Assembly: GCA_963932465.1 (NCBI GenBank)
Contig: OZ010798.1
Coordinates: 21,276,918-21,340,917 of the forward strand
DNA from: Maratus speciosus
Taxonomy: Eukaryota > Arthropoda > Arachnida > Araneae > Salticidae
Reading direction: 5' to 3'
Length of the DNA: 64,000 nt
Shown here: positions 44,223-56,226 of the stretch, piece by piece
How positions within the stretch are numbered: the stretch's first letter is position 1
How the letters are laid out: each line of letters starts with the position of its first letter
Position numbers and translations under genes: made by a program
Notes under the pieces: model-generated
Database searches by the model: none
What the model was told of the DNA's origin: nothing
What the model saw: the letters and a program-made list of their open reading frames with translations, nothing else

Positions 44223-44769
44223 TTATGTCCCAAATTATGAATTCATTAAAATTTCATTATCTAAAGAATTTTTCGTGATTTTTTGAAACTACATTAAAAG
44301 ATTTATACAATCATTTAATAAATTTTAGAAGGATTTGCCAATTAAAATTAGTTAATCAGATTTGTATTTATAGGGATTTTCTGCAATATTTAGATCTCCA
44401 TTCGAATCTTTTATTTCAAATATTTGTTTTAGTATTTTGTAGAATTAGGAAATAAACAAATATAATGGTTTTGCAACATAAATATAGAAATATATCCTAA
44501 CTGAACACCCCCCCCCTCCCCTTCTTCTTCAAAATTTCACCGTCAAGAAAGCTGAAAAGATTCAAAGGCAAAAAACAAATCGTACTTTTAAAAATATTTT
44601 TTTTATGTGCAATGAATAATGTTGTAAGAACAAGATAAAGTAAAGTATCTATAAATCATTTTAAACTATAATACTACTAATCAATGTATAAAATGAATTT
44701 TGTAAATAGATATTTTAATTGTATCTAAAGTACCGGTGCATAAAGGATGTGGTTTTACAGATAGACGAA

Positions 44770-45150
44770 TAACTTAAATTTGTTCTGAAATTGAAATTGG
44801 TTATTTTGTTTCACATTTCTGAATTTATTTTAATCTTAAAGCGCATGAAATTGATAGGTAACTCTTATTCATTACGCAATAAAAAGTTTTTTTTTTTTCC
44901 ATTTCTGCTATAGCAGAAAGTTTTTTAGAACACTCTGCCGAAGTTCGAATTTTGAACGAAATTTCATGATGCGACCGCACGGTAAAGAGAACACATTGTC
45001 GTTATAAGACAACAATCGCATATAAATCAAATTGTGATTGTTTTATCGAAAAATAGAAAAACGCATTCGATTTTAAATAAACTCAATAGTCATGCTTTCA
45101 AGTTCCATGCTTGTATGTTTAACAATACGTCCTCAAATATATCAGTAAGT
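44770..45150 (+). mobile_element. Old relic related to TTAA MITE families
   Basis: AGTTCGAATTTTGAACGAAA, preceded by AGAACACTCTGCCGA and followed by ATGCGACCGC, is a diverged version of the shared A/B/C core. No ends are visible. Confidence 0.45.
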
Positions 45151-45182
45151 TTTGTTATTTCCAAGGGATCGAGAAATATATA

Positions 45183-45691
45183 CGTGGGTGGTTCAATAAT
45201 TATTGTCCCTAATGTATATAAAATATTTGTACTGCGATGGTTGATGTGGAATATCGAAGCCTAATCTCTTAAATGCCTATATGCCCAATTTCAGAACTGT
45301 AGCTGCTATATTAACATAGTTTTGGAGGGAGGGGTGAAGTTTTAAAGACCTATTTTTGGGGGAGTTTTTAAGAAGGGGGGTGAGGGTGAAATGCTGGTTC
45401 GGAGCTTATAATGCTATATTTGGACAGTGGATGAGATGTGGCTCCAGCACTATGATCCCGAGTCCAAACGACAGTAGTTACGTCTCATTTAAACTGTCAC
45501 AAATCTAGCCCCATGAGCTAAAAATCAGCCTTTCACTCCTCCCTCCAAAGCTATGTAAATATAGCAGCTACGGTTCTGAAATTGAGCATATAGGCATCTA
45601 AGATATTATGCTTCGATATTCCACAACAACCATCGCAGTACGAATATTTTATATATATACACTAGGGGCAATAATTATTGAACCACCCTCG
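45183..45691. mobile_element. ~509-bp fold-back MITE beside exon D
   Basis: TA|CGTGGGTGGTTCAATAATTA at the left; TAATTATTGAACCACCCTCG|TA at the right. The arms are about 160 bp and share TGCGATGGTTG, TGGAATATCGAAGC and GGAGGGAGGGGTGAA with their complements. TA flanks and CG(A/T)GGGTGGTTC ends fit a mariner-type fold-back. It lies 74 bp from the exon D donor, in the intron. Confidence 0.9.
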
Positions 45692-45765
45692 TACATATAC
45701 ATACATATATTTAGAGCAGTCTAAATAATAAAAGCATTTACAAAAAACAAAAAATGTTTGATTAC

Positions 45766-46831
45766 CTGTAGAGTAATTGCAGGATCATCATCACTGTCGT
45801 TTTCACTTGCACTATTAACATCATCAAAAAGCTCAGGTACGATGACATCAAAATTGTGCAAAGACTCTGGCTTCTGCAACATTATTTCCTGACTCTGCAC
45901 TGACAACTGCATCGAAGTAGAACTCTCAGACCTCTCGACATTTCCCTTTTTAAATAACGACAGTTCACTTTGCTCAAAATCATTTTCATCTTGATACTTT
46001 GTGATATAGTCAAGTGAAGACATACTTGAAACACAAGAGTCTTTACCATTACTATCATCCAAATTAACATGATTATCACATCTATCAGGTGAAAGGAGGC
46101 TGAGATCTCTTTGTTTTTCAACATTTTTCAACGATGGGTATTTAACCTTCTCTGAACCTATGAAACTTTCCGTCGGCTCAGCATCAATAAACAGAGACGT
46201 ACTTGAAACGAGCGATTCTATATCATTTTTATCATCCAAATTAACATGATTATCACATCTATCAGGCAAAAGGAGGCCGAAATCCCTTTCTTTTTCAACA
46301 TTTTCCAACGATGGGTATTCAACCTTCTCTGAACCTATGAAACTTTCCGTCGGCTCAGCATCAATAAACACAGACGTACTTGAAACGAGAGATTCTATAT
46401 CATTTTTATCATCAAAATTAACACGAATATCACATCTATCAGGTGAAATATGCCTGAGATCTCTTTTTTTTCCAACAATTTTCAATAAAGGCTCTTTATC
46501 TTCCTCCGATCTTTTTAAACCTGATTTAAGAGATTTTTTTTCACCATCCCCCCAAAACAAAGATAAACTAGAATCATCGGCTTCATTTACTCGATATTCA
46601 TCCTCTTCATCACGATGTCCATCAAAACTATCAATATTTTCATCGCACACAAAGCCTTGTGATAAATCACACATCTCTTCCCCGGAACTAAACTCTGAAT
46701 CTTCGTACGAATTGGAGGAATATGAACTCGATAGAACAGATGTCTCATCGGAATAGGTGAAATTTGAACTCAAATTATCTTCATATATTAATTCATCAGA
46801 AAGGGAGTTGTCTAAACTGTTTTCTTGATAG
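45766..46831 (-). CDS. Exon D of gene copy 1 (long Ser/Asp/Glu-rich repeat exon)
   Basis: A 1,066-bp exon bounded on the minus strand by acceptor TTTGTCTTACAG and donor CTCTACAG|GTAATC. The phase 2 start joins exon C of copy 1 (52492-52623) through a split Asn codon, and it ends in phase 0. About 355 codons are open without a stop. The protein is acidic and Ser-rich (NSYEDSEFSSGEEMCDLS; ASENDSDDDPAITLQ), probably disordered and a potential phosphorylation target. The middle holds a 59-residue repeat starting DRCDNHVNLDDKNDIES, with unit starts at 46440, 46263 and 46086, exactly 177 bp apart. The third unit is partial. The clean frame over 1 kb in AT-rich DNA is the strongest coding evidence in the window. 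A start-to-stop reading of the frame from ATG at 46872 would include intron and is not preferred. Confidence 0.88.
46087..46440 (-). repeat. 177-bp coding minisatellite in exon D
   Basis: Two complete 177-bp units and a partial third, each encoding DRCD...SLVSSTS-FIDAEPTESF...EK followed by YPSL-NVEK-RD. The period is a multiple of three, so copy number can change without frameshift. Substitutions between units include changes at VEYPSLEN/VKYPSLKN. Confidence 0.9.
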
Positions 46832-46989
46832 CTGTAAGACAAAGTTAAAAATGTGTTTATTCTAAAAGCCATAACTTCTGTTATAATGCGAATTTAAAGG
46901 AAACAATTATATAAAATTGTTCAGAAAAGTTAAGAGTTTAACACTTAAAAAATTTTTAATTTCAAAAATTTTTGAAATTTTAAGAGTCA

Positions 46990-47460
46990 ATAGAGTGACG
47001 AAAAAAAAAATAAAATAAAATCAGTTTAGCAAATTACAACGACCATTTAAAAAATAATTTTTTCAAAGACTAAAATTTAAGACATAAAACATCGCACGGA
47101 GTTTATCCTACATTACGTACGCGATGAATTAAACATTAATATTCCTGGACTCATTTTAAATGAAATTTCATTTTTAAACTTCTAAACATCCCACAATATT
47201 ACTTTTTATATCTTCGTATAGAGAAAGAAATGCACTTTTAATTGCAAATTGTTTGAAAGCTGTATCTCAATATTTTTCTGAGTTATTAATTTTTTTTTGT
47301 AGTTTTTATTACTTTTTTGTCACACAGAAGTATCCATCTCTGTTGAAAGTAAAGGGAAAATACAGATTACTGTATAGACCAAATAGAAATCGAATAAAAT
47401 GCGGGATTCAACTAATGAAACGCTTCGGATATGTTTTTGATTTCCTACCCTGACCGAGGG
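46990..47460 (+). repeat. Interspersed repeat F, copy 1
   Basis: Includes AGACTAAAATTTAAGACATA, ACATCCCACAATATTACTTT and GTAAAGGGAAAATACAGATT. The same blocks occur inverted at 62150-62680, and partly at 50080-50290 in direct orientation. The 66-codon frames here follow the repeat and are not genes. Confidence 0.75.
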
Positions 47461-48757
47461 CAATAACCATTTTCCCAAGTGGTTAAAAAATACTGCCTTC
47501 ACCTATAGAATGTACAGGTAATCATTTTTTGAATCCCTAAACTAGAAATATAGATTTCCAAGCTAGGCGAATAGGGTAAACAAGTAAGCTGAATAGATGA
47601 AATGATCTAGAATTTCTAGTGTCTTGTTTTCTAGGTGGCGAAACGATCATGAATTATTTCAATAGCGAGAAATGATCGCTTGATTTCTGGAATGGCTGTA
47701 TATACTAGAATTATATTTTTATAAACTAACCGTTTGTGTTCGCATCTATTTGCAGAGATTTTTAAATAAGTTTGACCACGAGAATATAGGAAAACGCTCT
47801 AGTAGGAGACTCTGGAAAATTTCTAGCAAAGGGAACTAGATTTTATATAGGGATGACATGGTACAATTTTTTCTAGAGCCACAATTTAGATTCTAGATGC
47901 CAGGACAGAACCATATTTTTTTCTCAGTGTAGGAAAAATGCTTTATATATTCGTTATGCTAATTCTGTAACGCTTTCGGTGCAGAATTATTTGATTATTT
48001 ATTTTATTTTATATATATTTTTTTAGGAAAATAACTTTTTGGTTAAAAAAAAAATAAAAGTAGCCAAATGACAAAAATAAATAAATAAATAAATAATGAA
48101 ATTTCAGAAATACTTCATTTATCGGAGGACTACAGTTATTTTGCATACTGTTAATGCGATCAATTGGCGGTAAAAAGCATTCCAGAAGAAAATTTGCAAA
48201 ATGTGATATGAGGGGCTCACAACCATAGTAGACCAAGTTCATTTTAAAAAATAATAATAATTAAAATGAGATAGTCCATTAAGAAGGTGCAGAAAATCTG
48301 TTTTATCCTTTTTTTTTTTTTTTTTTTCTAAACCACGTGTGTAAATAGATGACATGTATGACAACATATGTGTAAACAGATTCCGTTCACTGTGGGGGCG
48401 GGTAAAACAGATTTTATGCCTTTAAGTGGACCATCTCCATTTTTTTTTTCCATATATAGTAAAAAAAGAACATGTAGAAAAAAGTTTAAATCTCTATCCG
48501 AAATACAAAAAAAGGCCTTAGCATTTTTAAAACATAAAAGTGAAGAAAATATGAAGATGGCGAAAAGGCCATTTAAAGTTTTCATTTGTATGTGGGTAAT
48601 TGCGATGAGCGTATTAACAAAATTTACAATATCTCGTTATATAATGACCGTATGAGTAAAAATGAGGTGTCAAAATAGCCACAAATTAAACAGGCTTTCA
48701 TTTAATATTAAAATTGAATGATCGATTTTTTGACCAATATTAAAGTAAACTGTCCCA
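47461..48757. other. Intron of gene copy 1 (exons C-D), unassigned
   Basis: T tract at 48308-48327 and an ATAA-type short repeat at 48078-48095. The overlapping frames at 48328-48655 on both strands show no support. Nothing else identified. Confidence 0.45.
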
Positions 48758-49182
48758 TTAAGGCTGTTCTCAAATCCAAAAGGGCAACTTCACGACATAA
48801 GTTTTAATTTATTTTGTTCGGAAATGCATGAAACTAGCAGGTGTTGTTGTTCAGAATCTATGTCATCCTCATCGAGCTGTTTTTTCCGCTTTTTTGAAAA
48901 GAATAGATCTTTCAGAAAATAGTGTCAAAGTAGGCGTTTTGAACGCAATTTCTGCGCGAAAGAAGAATAACTCATGGGAAGGTGAAAAACGTCTTTCTCA
49001 CGTGATCAAAATCGTTCTTAACTCGATAGGTAATGTATGAATCAAAAAATCGACACAGTTCGATTTCAAATCACTTCCGTGGTCAGGCTTTCCAATTTTA
49101 TATCTCTCCGTTAAAAAATGAATTTGTAAGTGTGTCAAAACATTTTGCACTTGTTGAGCAAAGCAGTTGAGAACAGCCTTAA
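48758..49182 (+). mobile_element. TTAA MITE family A, copy 8 (best ends)
   Basis: TTAA|GGCTGTTCTCAA ... TTGAGAACAGCC|TTAA, with perfect 12-bp TIRs. 425 bp. This copy defines the family ends best. Confidence 0.92.
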
Positions 49183-49425
49183 AGAAATAACATCTTGAGT
49201 TATATGAGATTATTTTCTCCTGACAACTTTATTCCGGCTGAAGCGTCCGTAAAATCAGTTCAAAACTATATAACTTGTGTTTTCTGACGGAAGCTTCGCC
49301 TTTATTGAAAACAAAACAAAAAACTATTTGATTACATCGTTTTTAAATAAGAGCACCTGCCAATTTCATGCGCCTATGATTAAAGTTGACTTCTTCACTG
49401 TTTTAAAATTTGTTTTAGACGATTT

Positions 49426-49838
49426 TTAAATCCAAACTGGCTACAGTCTGACACATTTCTGAATTCGTTTTTATTCGCAAACGCGTTTAGTTGGCAGATG
49501 GTCTTATTCACAAACTATCTAATCGAACAGTTTTCTCCCTTTTTCTGCAAAAACCGAAGATCTGTTTGAAAATCCTGTCAAAGTGGATGTTTTGAACCGA
49601 ATTTGTTGTCGCGAGAGCGCGGAAAGGGTACAATCACGAGATCAATGAGAGAACCGTCGTTTATAACTCAAAATGTAATTAATTCATTTATAGGAAATTA
49701 AAAAATTAAAACTTTTTGACTACAAATCACTTTGATAATCATGCGTACATGCTTTTACGTTAAAAGATGAATTCTTAAACGAGTCAGAAAGTTTTGCATT
49801 ATTGAGAGTGGGAAAATATTTTTGGATAAATTTCTTAA
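49426..49838 (+). mobile_element. Older TTAA MITE, family C
   Basis: TTAAATCCAAACTGG at the left and GGATAAATTTCTTAAGG at the right. The core CCTGTCAAAGTGGATGTTTT, then GAACCGAATTT, is shared with A and B, and the length is similar (~413 bp). The TIRs are eroded. Confidence 0.6.
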
Positions 49839-50079
49839 GGCCACTCGTCGCTCAGTTTTCGAATTTCCGTGAGTAATGTTAAGTCTATGGACGTTTGATG
49901 CATTCTTATATTTAAAATATCTCCTCAGGTTATTATTATTTTTAGCCTCCGGTACGGTATGCTATTTACTTCTCCCAGCTTACTTTGTGTCCAAAAAATA
50001 ACGTTACCTTACAGAAGCCAGCAATAAACAAAGCAGATATATCATTCTACAACTCTAATAGCATTTTTTAAAATTTCTA

Positions 50080-50290
50080 AGCATCGCATATTTTAAATTT
50101 CTGTACTGTCGTATTGGAAAAAAAAGTACTTTTAAATGCAATGTGTTTGAAAACTGTACCTCCATTGATTTTTTAAATATTAATTTTTTTGTAGTTTTCA
50201 GCACCATTTGTTTAATTTTGGCAACTCAACTACTCCATTTATGTGGAAAGTAAAGGGGAAATAGTTGCAAAATAGCAATTATATCTTTTT
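50080..50290 (+). repeat. Interspersed repeat F, partial copy
   Basis: AAGTACTTTTAAATGCAATG, TTAATTTTTTTGTAGTTTTC and GGAAAGTAAAGGGGAAATAG align with 47200-47360. Confidence 0.65.
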
Positions 50291-51039
50291 TTTGTCATTT
50301 TCTCATAACAACCGAAAGAAAATTTAATTAAAATATGTGCTATTTTGAAAAAATATAAACGAATAATTTCTGTTAAAACATGGAGCTTTTATAAACTATA
50401 TCTAATTTAAAGTTATCTATATTAATGTTACAAACAAATGAAGGCCTATGAATCATTAGATAGCCGTTTTTTGTCGAGTTACTTTAATAACGGCATCTTT
50501 TTGCTGCATTTGTGTATGCTTTTGCGATAGTGACACCCTGTGCATGCTTTGCCGTAGATGTTTAAGAGTGGATCGTAAATGTGGAATTTTTAAGCGGATG
50601 CGAACGACGTCATTCTACATAAAATAAAAGCGTGTGTTGTACGTCTTAAAATTGAAATAAGTTTTGTACTATTTATATATACACATACTTTTTTTTACCA
50701 TCGGGGGGAACACTAAATTCCGAAAAAGCTAAATTCCTGTTTTCTAGTTTTTATTTCTGTTTTCTGAGTGTTCTTTTTAAAGGATGCCTCTTTTTTCCTT
50801 AGTTGTTAAAATATTTCTAAAATCTATGCTTAATTTAATATTTTATGTATTAAAAGCGGACGACCTGGGAATAAGATTTGAACACTTCCTATAAAATTAA
50901 GCATTGATTTTTGAAATAGTGCCAGAACGAAGAAAAAGAAAAGTGCCCTGCTAAACTGATGGCATTCAGCTCACAGGCTATTCACACTAATTGTATATCA
51001 TACTCTTATTTTAAAGAATAATGCCCCTCAAAAAAATAA

Positions 51040-51440
51040 GTGAAGGGGAATTAGCCCCCGTTTCCCCCTTTATACTTAACCAGTGAACCTCCAAATATAA
51101 TCAGAGAAGCTCCTTATCATAATAAACCGGTATACCAAATTTGGAGCAAATCGAATAATCCTGCAAAAAAAAACCATTTATCTAAATTAAGGGCGTGGAC
51201 TAGCCCCCCTTTTATCCTTAACCAATGAATCCCCAAAACGAATCAGGGAAGCTCCTTAACACAATAAACCGGTATACCAAATTTGGAGCAAATCGAATGA
51301 TTCTGCATGAAAAACCCATTTATCTGAATTAAGGGGTTGGACTAACCCCGTTTTTCCCCCTTTATCCTTAACCAATGAGCTCCCAAAACTAATCAGGGAA
51401 GCGCCTTATCACAGTGAACCTAGAAAAATTTTTTGAAGCA
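51040..51440. repeat. ~147-bp tandem repeat, three copies
   Basis: CCCCTTTATACTTAACCAGT and variants recur at about 51066, 51210 and 51358. Each unit includes GAAGCTCCTTA, AAACCGGTATACCAAATTTG and a segment like TTATCTGAATTAAGGG. Confidence 0.88.
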
Positions 51441-51473
51441 AATCCGATGTTTCTATCAAGAGTTATCGTGTTA

Positions 51474-51523
51474 CGTACATACATACATACATACATACAT
51501 ACATACATACGTACATACATACA
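51474..51523. repeat. (ACAT)n microsatellite
   Basis: About 11 ACAT units with a single G substitution. A similar shorter tract is at 30876-30897. Confidence 0.95.
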
Positions 51524-51708
51524 GAACGGGCGGGCACATTAGCTCTCAGGCTTTGATAGCCTGTGAGCTAAAAAAGGAGACATCCTTTAAGAAGAGTACA
51601 CAGAAAAAAAAAAAGTTAAAAATATTAATTTATCGGGGAGATATTTTAAATACAAGAATGCATCAAATGTCCATAGACTCAATCTTACCGAGGGGAATTC
51701 GAGCAGCC

Positions 51709-51915
51709 TTAACCCCTTGAGGGGCAAGCAAAAGTGTCTCTAAATATTGAATTCTCACCGGAATAATCAAAAAATTTTATTTTTAAATAAGGAAAAGCAA
51801 TTTTTCAATGATTTTCCTCCAAAGTTAAAAATATAACATTTAGTTAAAATTTTCTGGTGAGAATCTTGTTTAAATTAGGTGGGATATATTTTATCCCACC
51901 GCCCCTCAAGCGATT
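51709..51915. mobile_element. TTAA-type MITE with CCCTTGAGGGGC ends
   Basis: TTAACCCCTTGAGGGGCAAG at the left is mirrored by CCGCCCCTCAAGCGATTGA at the right. It is about 205 bp. The right TTAA has decayed. Confidence 0.6.
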
Positions 51916-52491
51916 GACCTTTTCAGTTCCGAAGATAAAATAATTATACAAATGCTTATTCATTGGTTTTTTCCAAACAAAATGGCATCGTATATGACAG
52001 AAAAAATATCTTTTCTGAAATGAATTAGTAATTTAGGTTCAAAAATAGGGATCTAAATCTACAAACCCCCTTCAAAACATCCATTTAATAACCATTCACC
52101 TAAATGAACGCAATCACAAATTTAAGAGCTTTAAACAAGTAAATAATCTACAAATCCTTAAAAATTTTTATTGAAAAAAAAATTAAGTTAAATACTTCTG
52201 AAAATTTCTCACTTTCTGGGTCATACTGTCTTTTGGACATTTTTAGGCATTTTTCAAACTCGGATGAAAATAACATTTATTTTATGTGGGAATCAGCTTA
52301 GATCCTGCCATTGATTCGTTTGCTTTGAACGCAAAAAAACATTCAGCTATTAAGAAGGGATGTGTAAATGTAAAACAATCGGACATTTTAGTTTTTATAA
52401 GGAAAAGAACAGAGGTCCCTGTATGGGGACCCAGGGACCGAAAGCCTTACAGGTACTTTTTCTCATAAACTATAAATATTTTTTTTCTTAC

Positions 52492-52623
52492 TTGGTGTAA
52501 GGAGTTTCATCTTCACTCTGTACTGAACTTTCAAAAACTTCAGGAACTGCATATCTGTAATAATATGGAACAAAATATGTGTGGGAGACTTGTCGGATGA
52601 AAGGCACATAAAATACTTGACTT
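52492..52623 (-). CDS. Exon C of gene copy 1
   Basis: Internal exon, 132 bp, with acceptor CCTTTTCAG and donor ACCAA|GTAAGA. Phase 2 at both ends. It encodes SQVFYVPFIRQVSHTYF and then VPYYYRYAVPEVFESS with an acidic tail ending DETPYT. It joins exon B (59634-59744) upstream and exon D (45766-46831) downstream in frame. Compared with exon C of copy 2 it is two codons longer in the tail. The YFVPYYY core is unchanged, which points to constraint on the aromatic motif. Confidence 0.85.
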
Positions 52624-52720
52624 CTGAAAAGGAAAGTATAGGTAGTATTTTAGTTGACCAATCTAAGAAAGTGTTTTCATTTATGATCTAAAAATGACGG
52701 GTATTTTTTCGTAGTTTTTT

Positions 52721-53144
52721 CGGTTTGTCTCACCTGCTCTGCTCAACAAGCGCAAAACGTTTTGATACATTTACAAATTCATCTTTTAACGGAAAGATAT
52801 AAAATTGGAAAGCCTGACTATGGAAGCGATGTGGAATCGAACTGTGTTTTCCATTTTTTGATCAACAAATTAACTATTAAGTTAGTAACGATTTTGATGA
52901 CGTAACAAACACGTTTTTCACCCTTTCTTGAGTAGTAATTCTTCTTTCGCGTGGAAATTCAGTTCAATGCACGCACTTTGAAGCTATTTCCACAAAAATC
53001 TATTGCGTTTGCAAAACACCGGGAAATCGGTTCGATGACATAGTTTCTGAACAACAACTTCTGCTAGTTTCATGCATTTCTGAACAAAAATAAATTAAAA
53101 CTTATGTCATAGAGTTGCCCTTTTGGATTTGAGAACCGCCTTAA
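52721..53144 (-). mobile_element. TTAA MITE family A, copy 9
   Basis: The left end is decayed (TTTGTCTCACCTGCTCTGC); the right end is TTTGAGAACCGCC|TTAA. It sits about 100 bp from exon C of copy 1, in the intron. Confidence 0.85.
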
Positions 53145-53528
53145 GCCAGTTCTGAATAAGTTTTAATCAGAATTAAGGTTTTGTTCGGAAATGCATGTAG
53201 CAGGTGTTGTTCTTCAGAAACAATATAATCGAACAGTGTCTTCCGTTTTTTTTTCCCCTTGCAAACGCAATAAATCATTCAGAAAATAGTGTCAAAGTGA
53301 GCGCTTTGAACGGAATTTCCGAGCGAAAGAAGAATAATCACTCAAGGCTGGGTGTAGAACGTGTTTGTCACGTGATCAAAGTCGCTTATAATTCAATAGG
53401 TCATTTATTTATCAAAAAATGGAAACACAGTTCGATTCCAAATGTATACATTTCCGTTACAAAAATGAATTTGTAAATGCGTCAAAACGTTTTGCGCTTG
53501 TTGAGCAGAGCAGTTGGGAAAGCCTTAA
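53141..53528 (+). mobile_element. TTAA MITE family A, copy 10, abutting copy 9
   Basis: It begins at the same TTAA that ends copy 9 (TTAAGCCAGTTCTGAATAAG) and finishes CAGTTGGGAAAGCC|TTAA. The left portion has a deletion. Orientation is opposite to copy 9, giving a head-to-head inverted pair around one TTAA. Confidence 0.82.
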
Positions 53529-54177
53529 AGCGATTTTGAAAACAATATTAACCGCCAACAACTCGAAAGTTTCTTACACAAAATATGAATAATACTCAAT
53601 TTCAATTACGTTACATACTCAAAATAGCTCCGATTTAAATGTACTCAAAATTGATAACACGCGTACTCATTTTTGATCTCATGGCTGTGTATCTACCCTA
53701 TATGTATAAAATCCTAATGAAACGAATTTATGAAACGAATATATGAAACGGCTGAAATGAAACGATTCTTTGAATCGACTGATTAAACAACTGATTATGT
53801 TTCAAGGTGATTTCTCCTAAAATATGGAATATTTTGGGATGAAATTAACACCAAAAATCAATATTGATCCGCAGATTTCAAAACTGGTATTAAAATTTTT
53901 AAATTCGAATTAGCTTTCGAAATAATAATTTTTTTCTAATTTTATATACATTTTTCTAATGATGGCAACTCAAATTTTAATCAAACAGATATCTTTTTTT
54001 CCAGATTTTAGAAAAGGTTAATATCTTAAACTAATTTGGCGAGAAGTTTGGCCTCCTTTAAATGTATGCTAAGAAATGTATCATGTTACTTTTATTCATA
54101 ATTCAATTTGTATTTCATTATCATTTTATTTAATACAAACAGAAACATTTAAAATAAATGGCTTTCACTTCATTTTT

Positions 54178-54600
54178 TTAAGGGTGTATTCCGATCCAAA
54201 CTGCTTATTTTCTGATTCATTTTGAAATTCATTTTTGCTCTCAAACGAGTCAAACTTGGAAATTCTCTTATTTAGAAACTATATAATGTGCGGTGCTTCT
54301 TAATGTTTTGATAAATGCAGAAAATACTGTAAAAAACGCTGTCAAAGTTGGCATTTTGAACCGAATTTTCCGAAGCGGGCGATCTGGGAATGAAAAAAAT
54401 GGTCATACTGAGAAAATAATTATTTAAAAATCAAATTCGAATTAATTGAGCTGAAAATGAAATTACACGGCATGTTAAACATGTCTTCAGAAATCACCCC
54501 AGCAAGTTTTGTGTTTTTACTTTTAAAAATGAGTCTGAAAATGTCTCAGAAAATTTCGAGCTGTTGAGGGTGTAAAAATATTTTTTGAATACACCCTTAA
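54178..54600 (+). mobile_element. TTAA MITE family B, copy 2
   Basis: TTAA|GGGTGTATTCCGATCC ... GAATACACCC|TTAA. 423 bp; nearly the same length and sequence as 16901-17324. Confidence 0.92.
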
Positions 54601-54847
54601 ACGAAATAAAAAGAAAAATATTAGGCACAGATGTCATATACGCACCGAGGTACCCAATTGGCGCCAAAATGGCATTATTTTGGTTGACATGGTAACCCGG
54701 CTATTGTTGTTTATTTAATAATGTTTATTTACTTTATTTTCTTTTTTTTAATTACATAAATTATTTTGTTCTATAGTTAATTATTTTTTTTTTGTTTATT
54801 TCCCTTTAAAAATAAAAAATAATAGAAAATAATTAAAAAATACGGCA

Positions 54848-55134
54848 CTACTTAGTTATTCCATCGACCCATTTCGCCAAATTATATAAATCGCCAAACC
54901 ACTCGCCAAATTATACAAATTGACATAATTTTTATTTTAAATAACGAAAGGAAAAGAAAATAGTATAACATTAATAAATATACAAATAAAACGTCGAAAT
55001 AAAAATCACTTGATGACGTAAAGACGTGTAACTTGCTTAAAGTCAAGTGAATGTGACATTTATCAACCATTATTGGCATTTAATCTTATAGTTTGGTGAT
55101 AGATTTTTGTTCGACGGGATAACTAAGTAGTACC
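54848..55134. mobile_element. MITE family D, copy 2
   Basis: CACTACTTAGTTATTCCATC at the left; GACGGGATAACTAAGTAGTA at the right. The internal CACTCGCCAAATTATACAAA matches 26115-26150 inverted. Confidence 0.85.
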
Positions 55135-55319
55135 AAAAATACATATGTAACTGGTTTTCGAAAACGAGGATTTCGCCAAATTTTCGTAAAAAAAATCACG
55201 CCAAACCGGGTGCGTATATTGGGATCTGGCCAAATATTAAATGATGTAACAAACGATGACACTTAATTTCAACTTCAAAGCAATGTTTTAATTTACCACT
55301 CGAAAAATAAAAAAAAAAA

Positions 55320-56226
55320 TGCTAACTGGCGACTTGAAAAATAGTTATTGGCGAGATTTGCACCCGGCTAGCGTAACAGTACCAAAAATTCTTTGCGACA
55401 ATGCTTTTATGTAGTATTATTCGAAAAAAAAATTGATATTTTTTAATCGAAATGGAAAACTTTCGGCACAGATGCCACATACGGTCCCATATTGGCGCTA
55501 TTTTTTTCTGACGCCAATGTCATATACGCAACGGTACTTAACTGGCGCCATAGTATCGTTATTTAGCTTGATTTGATAAGCCGGATGTTGTTGTTTATGC
55601 TGTGGATTTTCTCCCGAAATTAGCGTCGGAAAAAAATCGCGCCAATATGGGGCCGTATATGATATCTGGGACAAACTTTCATATGAAAAGCGAAGGGATC
55701 GGAGCGTATTTATTTATGGCAGTTACATGACTTGGACTATTATAATATAGATGAAATGATGGCGATAGAATAATATTTGGGGACTTATCACCTGTAACTG
55801 GCTAATATTAAAGTACCAAAATGGCACCAGGAATATAAAAAGCGAAGTGGTTCGACGGAACTCTTGATGATAGTCACATGACTTGGGCTATTGTTATAGA
55901 AATTGTTTTAAAATACCGGGAGACAAAGACGCTGTACACTTAATTCCTTTTATTTTTAGCTTCTTTTCAAACGTTTAACTGATCCTCTTTAATAAAACAC
56001 GAAAAGAATCATTGGATGCCTTAACAGCAACTGATTCGGCCTTAAATTTTTTAAATCAAAGGAAATTGAATGGAAACCCGTTTACAGAGAAATCTGCACA
56101 GCTTTTTTCAGTATAATTCAATCTTCTGTAATATTTTTTAAACCGATCAGATTAGCGTGTTTTTATATTCTGCGGTGTCTGAACGGGGGTTGGCGAGCGT
56201 AGCTTGCAGGGGGCAGAGCCCCCTAG
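55320..56226 (+). mobile_element. Helitron-like block, copy 2
   Basis: The block ends GGGGGCAGAGCCCCCTAG, a 6-bp GC hairpin with an AGA loop running into CTAG at 56223-56226. It is preceded by a second hairpin GCGAGC-GTA-GCTTGC. Homology to 24668-25890 (inverted) includes CATGACTTGGACTATTATAA, TACCGGGAGACAAAGACGC and GGAAACCCGTTTACAG. It has no helicase coding. A CTAG end favours Helitron, but the hairpin is closer to the end than in classic Helitrons, so Helentron-like or unrelated elements remain possible. Confidence 0.45.

Noticed and set aside
46337..46756. 139-codon plus-strand frame, Ser-rich
   Set aside because: Antisense shadow of exon D; the minus-strand frame is longer and has matching splice sites and phases.
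48328..48655. Overlapping 85- and 95-codon frames on opposite strands
   Set aside because: Neither has recognisable motifs or splice signals; each is the shadow of the other in AT-rich DNA.
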